Shown here in pieces: positions 7,201 through 9,857 of a stretch of DNA of 9,857 nucleotides. Numbering within the stretch: position 1 is the first letter of the stretch; each line of letters opens with the position of its first letter. The translations under genes and the position numbers were made by a program. This DNA is from CAJBLF01 sp964560855 (GTDB lineage: Bacteria > Patescibacteriota > Gracilibacteria > Absconditabacterales > Absconditicoccaceae). The notes below the pieces were generated by a model that worked only from the letters and a program-made list of their open reading frames with translations, had not been told where the DNA came from and did no database searches. The stretch is from contig CAZLLU010000030.1 of assembly GCA_964560855.1 (NCBI GenBank), forward strand, positions 1 through 9,857, written 5' to 3'.

Positions 7201-7827
7201 ATGAAAAGAATCTTCCTTCTGATTCCCGTATCAGCGCTCTTTTTGCTGACCGCATGTTCTCTTCCAACATCACAAACATCCAACACTACGATGCCTTCTG
7301 ACGAGATGGAGTATACACAAGAACTCACGATAGCAGGCCTCGGACCTGATGTAAGCTTCGAACCGACCGTTTCTGCTGACACGCTGGTGCTCAGGCATAC
7401 CTTCATTGATCATTCTGATCACGTCTTCATCGATAGACAATTACGGAGCAATTATCTCGATATCCAAGACGACGTCGTCCCAGGAAATATCGTCAAGTTC
7501 AGTGGCAAAGTCAAAGCGCTGGACGCCGCCGCCGGCAACCACTATTACCAAGTACTGAGTGTCGACAAACTTACCAAGATAGGAACCCCGACACAAGAAA
7601 AAGTAGAGGAGCTGATTACACAGTATGGCTACTGTGAAACAGATGAAGATTGTGTTGTTATTTACGGAAAATGTCCATTACCATGCCATATCGCTATCAA
7701 TAAAAAATATCAGGATACCGTCCAAAAAATCATGGATACGTTCCGGAATGCACAATCTCAACAATGTATGTATGATTGTGCAACACTCACTACATCAAGC
7801 TGCAACACACAATTTCATTGCGAGTAG
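7201..7827 (+). CDS. Cys-rich secreted lipoprotein
   Basis: The 208-residue protein has a lipoprotein signal peptide: KR, a hydrophobic stretch IFLLIPVSALFLL and the lipobox LTAC, so Cys19 should be lipidated and the protein anchored outside the membrane. A Ser/Thr-rich linker (20-33) follows, then a region of about 100 residues with beta-strand-like segments (GNIVKFSGKVKAL, YYQVLSVDKLTKIG). The C-terminal domain has eight cysteines (YCETDEDCVVIYGKCPLPC, then CMYDC and two more), likely disulfide-bonded. I recall similar Cys-rich ends in Patescibacteria but know no function. No TGA is used. CGG at residues 82 and 182 could be Trp in this code; the gene has no TGG codon. Codon use is GC-rich, as in comM, suggesting a resident gene. 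No Shine-Dalgarno precedes the ATG (CTCCCT). Confidence 0.88.
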   Translation: MKRIFLLIPVSALFLLTACSLPTSQTSNTTMPSDEMEYTQELTIAGLGPDVSFEPTVSADTLVLRHTFIDHSDHVFIDRQLRSNYLDIQDDVVPGNIVKFSGKVKALDAAAGNHYYQVLSVDKLTKIGTPTQEKVEELITQYGYCETDEDCVVIYGKCPLPCHIAINKKYQDTVQKIMDTFRNAQSQQCMYDCATLTTSSCNTQFHCE

Positions 7828-7829
7828 AA

Positions 7830-7980
7830 TAACGACTAACCTCACCCCATTCCACAGCTTGTGAAGGACGGGATTTCTCCTATCCCCGCTAAAGACGGGC
7901 AGGCGCCGAGGAGTGCAATTACTCGTGGACGCTGTCCTCTGACAGGAGGAAGGGGTCCCCTTTGGGGTAGGATGTTGTTA
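7830..7980. repeat. GC-rich imperfect palindrome, copy 1
   Basis: The ends pair: TAACGAC (7830-7836) with GTTGTTA (7974-7980), and CCTCACCCCA (7840-7849) with TGGGGTAGG (7963-7971) with one bulged base. Inside lie smaller stems, such as a long imperfect one around GAGT(GCAATT)ACTC and a CCTCTGACAGGAGG stem followed by AAGG. It begins 2 nt after the lipoprotein stop. Terminal CCT-ACCCC and internal TGACA-GG-AGGAAG resemble the element at 9247-9373, so both probably belong to one repeat family. It may be a non-autonomous mobile element or a structured 3' end. Confidence 0.6.
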
Positions 7981-8015
7981 AAAAAATTATCCCGCTATCT
8001 GCAGGGATTTTTCTT
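7981..8015 (+). terminator. Rho-independent terminator-like hairpin
   Basis: ATCCC (7989-7993) pairs with GGGAT (8004-8008), with two further pairs inside (GC with GC, one bulged A). It is followed by TTTTTCTT and preceded by AAAAAA, so it could work in both directions. It closes the lipoprotein unit. Confidence 0.55.
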
Positions 8016-8076
8016 GTTGAAAATCCGTCAAGCTTGACTATGCTGAAGATGATGTTTTATCTGGTTTCCCATCATC

Positions 8077-8271
8077 ATGTTCAATCGAGTCTCAGATGCA
8101 GTGTATCGGACCGTAAGTAGATTTGTTATCCTCGCTGCTATTGTCGCGTGCATAGTGTTCGCTTTCCGGTTTATCAAACAACTGCTTCAAGATATGATGC
8201 GAGAGAAAAAAATGAAGAAAATGATCAGGTACTATTTCAAGGAAAAAAAGAAATCAGAACAACTTCCCTAA
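8077..8271 (+). CDS. Small single-pass membrane protein
   Basis: This 64-residue protein has one clear membrane helix (about 16-33, FVILAAIVACIVFAF) followed by a very basic tail (REKKMKKMIRYYFKEKKKSE) that should face the cytosol. I recognise no family. CGA at residue 4 and CGG at residues 11 and 31 make better sense as Trp: residue 31 lies at the end of the helix, where Trp is favoured and Arg less so. No TGA occurs within it. The start is the first ATG after upstream in-frame sequence lacking one; there is no Shine-Dalgarno (CATCATC). It follows the terminator-like hairpin, so it likely has its own transcript. Confidence 0.65.
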   Translation: MFNRVSDAVYRTVSRFVILAAIVACIVFAFRFIKQLLQDMMREKKMKKMIRYYFKEKKKSEQLP

Positions 8272-8276
8272 TATGC

Positions 8277-8294
8277 AATTTAAAATTTTAAAAT
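8277..8294. repeat. AT-only quasi-palindrome
   Basis: AATTTAAAATTTTAAAAT lies 5 nt after the stop of the small membrane protein gene and resembles the stretches at 6791, 8330 and 9401. Confidence 0.4.
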
Positions 8295-8329
8295 ATCTTT
8301 GAGTACTAAAGTTTCCAAATCATACATTC

Positions 8330-8349
8330 AAAATTTAAAATTTAAAATT
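8330..8349. repeat. AT-only repeat before the HTH-like gene
   Basis: Two overlapping AAAATTT units followed by AAAATT form a near-palindrome ending 9 nt before the next start codon, where a ribosome-binding site would normally lie. Confidence 0.4.
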
Positions 8350-8358
8350 ATCTGTTTG

Positions 8359-8550
8359 ATGCTCAAAACATATCGTTCATTGGATGAGATTACCGATATT
8401 TTCGGCGTCACTTTGCAGGTAGCGAAGAAAATTATCAAGAAGCACAAAGTGGATACCTTCACGAGCAAGTGATTGAAAATCAACGTCAAAGACTTCAACA
8501 AAGCCTACACAAAATATTATAATCCTTCGCTCTTCGCATCAAAAAAATAA
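8359..8550 (+). CDS. Small HTH-like protein
   Basis: The 63-residue product has a helix-turn-helix-like N-terminus: SLDEITDIFGVTLQVAKKII (7-26), the spacing of MerR/excisionase-type or sigma-like DNA-binding helices. A short strand-like part (GLKINVKDF) and a Tyr/Lys-rich end follow. TGA at 8470 gives Gly38; read as a stop it would leave only 37 codons. It is probably a small DNA-binding protein, but the target is unknown and no exact family is recognised. The acidic small gene starts 12 nt after its stop, suggesting a two-gene unit. Codon use is backbone-like (ATC, GTC, AAG). Confidence 0.65.
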
Positions 8551-8562
8551 ATTTTTATCTGG

Positions 8563-8736
8563 ATGCTTTCACGCATGAACTTCACTGGCCTCTATTCCCG
8601 CTATCTCTACGCTCTTTCTTTGCGTTACCCTATATATGAAATAAGGGATGATGACGATGACGTCGATTATGATGAGGATGATGATGAGATAGATAGAGAA
8701 GAAGAGGAAGAAGATGACGAAGTGTTGCTGATGTAG
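8563..8736 (+). CDS. Small protein with extreme acidic tail
   Basis: The 57-residue frame starts MLSRMNFTGLYSRYLYALSL, a basic and aromatic head of about 28 residues. From residue 29 to 53 it is almost purely Asp/Glu, then ends VLLM before TAG. The DNA of the tail is a run of GAT/GAC/GAG/GAA triplets. It directly follows the HTH-like gene (12 nt) and is followed by a strong terminator, so the two could form one transcript. Acidic tails of this kind occur in DNA mimics and histone-like chaperones, but the tail may also arise from triplet expansion in a short non-essential gene. No family is recognised. Confidence 0.45.
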   Translation: MLSRMNFTGLYSRYLYALSLRYPIYEIRDDDDDVDYDEDDDEIDREEEEEDDEVLLM

Positions 8737-8807
8737 ATCACTTGAATTTTTTTCGCAGATGAGTACAATTGTTTTCGTTGCCAATCAGTTCAAACATAGA
8801 GAAATGA

Positions 8808-8837
8808 GATGCTAAGGAGTTTTAGCGTCTTTTTTTT
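8808..8837 (+). terminator. Rho-independent terminator
   Basis: GATGCTAA (8808-8815) pairs with TTAGCGTC (8822-8829), one G-T wobble, around a 6-nt loop, followed by eight T residues (8830-8837). It ends the HTH-like/acidic gene unit, 5 nt before the DUF559 start. Confidence 0.8.
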
Positions 8838-8842
8838 GTGAT

Positions 8843-9244
8843 ATGGAAATACTTTTACCGTATGTACCTTATAATAGTGCTAACAAGGATTTTGCAAGTA
8901 AAAATAGGCGCTTTATGACCAAGGCCGAAAAGAAAATGCGATTCGGTGTATTGAGTGAAAGGCCATGAGGATATAAGTTTATCAGACAGAAGATGATAGG
9001 ATCCTTTATCTTGGATTTTTATTGCTCAAGATTGTTATTAGGTATAGAGATCGATTGATCGAGTCATGATAAAACTCTAGTATACGACAGTATTAGAACA
9101 AAAAAAATATGAGACTATTGAATCAAAATTATTAGATATCAGAATGAAGATGTGTTTTATCGTTTGGATCGAGTCGCACAAGATCTGTTTAGGGAAATAG
9201 ACATCAGAGTGAAAGAAATCGTAACCCCTTTTGAGTTATTGTAG
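8843..9244 (+). CDS. DUF559 (Vsr-like) endonuclease
   Basis: This 133-residue protein matches the DUF559 family, relatives of the very-short-patch-repair endonuclease fold. In order: a variable N-terminus (PYVPYNSANKDFASKNRRFM), then TKAEKKMW, where Trp33 comes from CGA at 8939, GGYKFIRQKMIGSFILDFYC with Asp58, GIEIDGSSH with E69, D71 and H75, YDSIRTKKI, and GIKIIRYQNEDVF. The key acidic and His residues of the fold are present. TGA codons give Gly42, Gly72, Gly90 and Gly93; read as stops they would break the gene. A second CGA (residue 110) could be Trp or Arg. The start lies 5 nt after a terminator's T-run, so the promoter is unclear. Its stop is 2 nt before a large palindrome. DUF559 genes commonly behave as small mobile accessory genes; the cellular role is not established. 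Confidence 0.9.
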
Positions 9245-9246
9245 TC

Positions 9247-9373
9247 AACCCCCTACCCACCTAGGCGGGACCCTTCCCCTTATCAGGGACCCCTCGTTAC
9301 GAGAAGCCTCCCTGACAAGGGAGGAAGCGAAGGATGGTTTGACTCAAGTGCTCAGTGATGCGGGTAGGGGTTT
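9247..9373. repeat. GC-rich imperfect palindrome, copy 2
   Basis: AACCCCCTACCC (9247-9258) pairs with GGGTAGGGGTTT (9362-9373) with one bulged C. Internal hairpins include CCCT(TATC)AGGG at 9277-9288, CTCGTTACGAG at 9292-9302 and CCTCCCT(GACA)AGGGAGG at 9307-9324. It begins 2 nt after the DUF559 stop, is far richer in GC than the surroundings, and shares terminal CCTACCC and the internal TGACA/AGGAAG block with the element at 7830-7980. Confidence 0.65.
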
Positions 9374-9400
9374 ACAAAAAATATAAGGTGAATCAAAAAA

Positions 9401-9417
9401 ATTTTAAATTCTAAAAT
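9401..9417. repeat. AT-only quasi-palindrome before comM
   Basis: ATTTTAAATTCTAAAAT, preceded by a run of A, ends 7 nt before the comM start codon. It resembles the other AT-only stretches in this window and takes the place of a ribosome-binding site. Confidence 0.4.
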
Positions 9418-9424
9418 AATTATC

Positions 9425-9857
9425 ATGATCCAAAAAGTCAAAACCTACGCTAATGTCGGGCTCGAAGGCTACGAGATCATCATCGAAGCGGATTCCAGTA
9501 AGTCGCTGCCGACGATTGAAATCGTATGACTGCCTGATGCTGCCATCAAAGAATCCAAAGAGCGTCTCAAAGCTACGTTTCGCAATGTCGCCATAGAATT
9601 ACCCAGGAGAAAAATAGTCCTCAATTTGTCTCCTTCCGATATTAAAAAAGTCGGGACAAGCTTCGATTTGCCGATGGCAGTCGCTATTTTACTGCTTATC
9701 TACGAACATAACATAACGATCAATGTCGATGAGTTTCTCTTTTTTGGGGAGCTGGGATTGGACGGTAGCGTCAAACGCGTTAACGGATTACTGCCATCAG
9801 TAATCTCTGCGATGCAGCACGGCTACAAGCATTTCTTCGTGCCGGAGGAGAATGTCT
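9425..9857 (+). CDS. comM: ComM/YifB family Mg-chelatase-like AAA+ ATPase, N-terminal part
   Basis: The first 144 residues of a gene that runs past the window end. ComM/YifB is a hexameric AAA+ helicase that helps branch migration during uptake and recombination of foreign DNA. The visible part is the N-terminal domain: KTYANVGLEGYEIIIEAD, IEIVGLPDAAIKES (32-44), RRKIVLNLSPSDIKKVG, SFDLPMAVAILLL and FFGELGLDGSVKRVNGLLP, all as in the family. Gly35 in VGLPDAA comes from TGA at 9527, an independent proof of the recoding. The Walker motifs lie beyond the window. Codon use is GC-rich (ATC, GTC, GAC). It starts at the first ATG with no Shine-Dalgarno (ATTATC). Confidence 0.95.

Noticed and set aside
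6930..7406. A 158-codon open frame on the minus strand
   Set aside because: It lies opposite the GIY-YIG and lipoprotein genes, shows no recognisable motif, and both + strand genes are well supported.
8641..8715. GAT/GAG triplet run as a microsatellite or short CRISPR-like repeat
   Set aside because: The units are irregular and keep one reading frame of mixed Asp/Glu codons, with no spacers; coding low complexity explains it.
8569..8784. A 71-codon minus-strand frame rich in Ile
   Set aside because: The Ile run is simply the complement of the GAT/GAG triplets of the acidic gene, so it is a shadow.
8759..8815. An 18-codon frame (MSTIVFVANQFKHREMRC) before the terminator
   Set aside because: Its stop falls inside the terminator stem and there is no sign of conservation; probably chance.
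1..9857. tRNA, rRNA, CRISPR array or insertion sequence
   Set aside because: No cloverleaf-like T-arm consensus, no regularly spaced repeats and no transposase motif were seen on either strand by eye.

Overview
The window reads as a chromosome segment of a Candidatus Absconditabacteria (SR1) type Patescibacterium. Two recodings are visible. First, in-frame TGA interrupts nearly every gene and falls where the protein family has glycine: the second-last position of the Fic motif HPFYDGNGRTGR, the VGLPDAA motif of ComM/YifB, the IQG of an HNH nuclease. Second, in-frame CGA falls where families have tryptophan: FRWSTWACPK in HsdM, SWDHI and IWACQSC in HNH, AEKKMW in DUF559. Conserved arginines use AGA, AGG, CGT or CGC, and every gene ends in TAA or TAG. 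This matches the Absconditabacterales code (NCBI table 37 as I recall it). With these rules about a dozen genes appear, all on the + strand. Read with the standard code, most would look like fragments.

Region 1 (1-3926) is a type I restriction-modification block in the order hsdS, fic, hsdM. The hsdS frame has both target recognition domains and both conserved repeats but no start codon. It is followed by a promoter/operator-like region, a Fic AMPylase with its own inhibitory motif and winged helix, and a complete HsdM starting 2 nt after the Fic stop. No hsdR is in the window.

Region 2 (3927-6572) holds a 22-codon gene remnant, a polytopic membrane protein of unknown function, a DUF6602-like protein with a PD-(D/E)XK-like pattern, and an HNH endonuclease. 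The membrane and DUF6602 genes are AT-rich like fic and hsdM. Together with the RM block they look like a defence island. The HNH gene has more GC-rich codons and may belong to the older backbone.

Region 3 (6573-9857) is more GC-rich and looks like backbone with small mobile or repair-type genes. It contains a hairpin-rich spacer, a GIY-YIG protein, a Cys-rich lipoprotein, a small membrane protein, a small HTH-like protein, a small acidic protein, a DUF559 (Vsr-like) endonuclease and the start of comM/yifB. Two related GC-rich imperfect palindromes of 127-151 bp sit just 2 nt after the stops of the lipoprotein and DUF559 genes. Four AT-only quasi-palindromes lie in the spacers. No tRNA, rRNA, CRISPR array or insertion sequence was recognised. 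Most start codons lack an obvious Shine-Dalgarno sequence.
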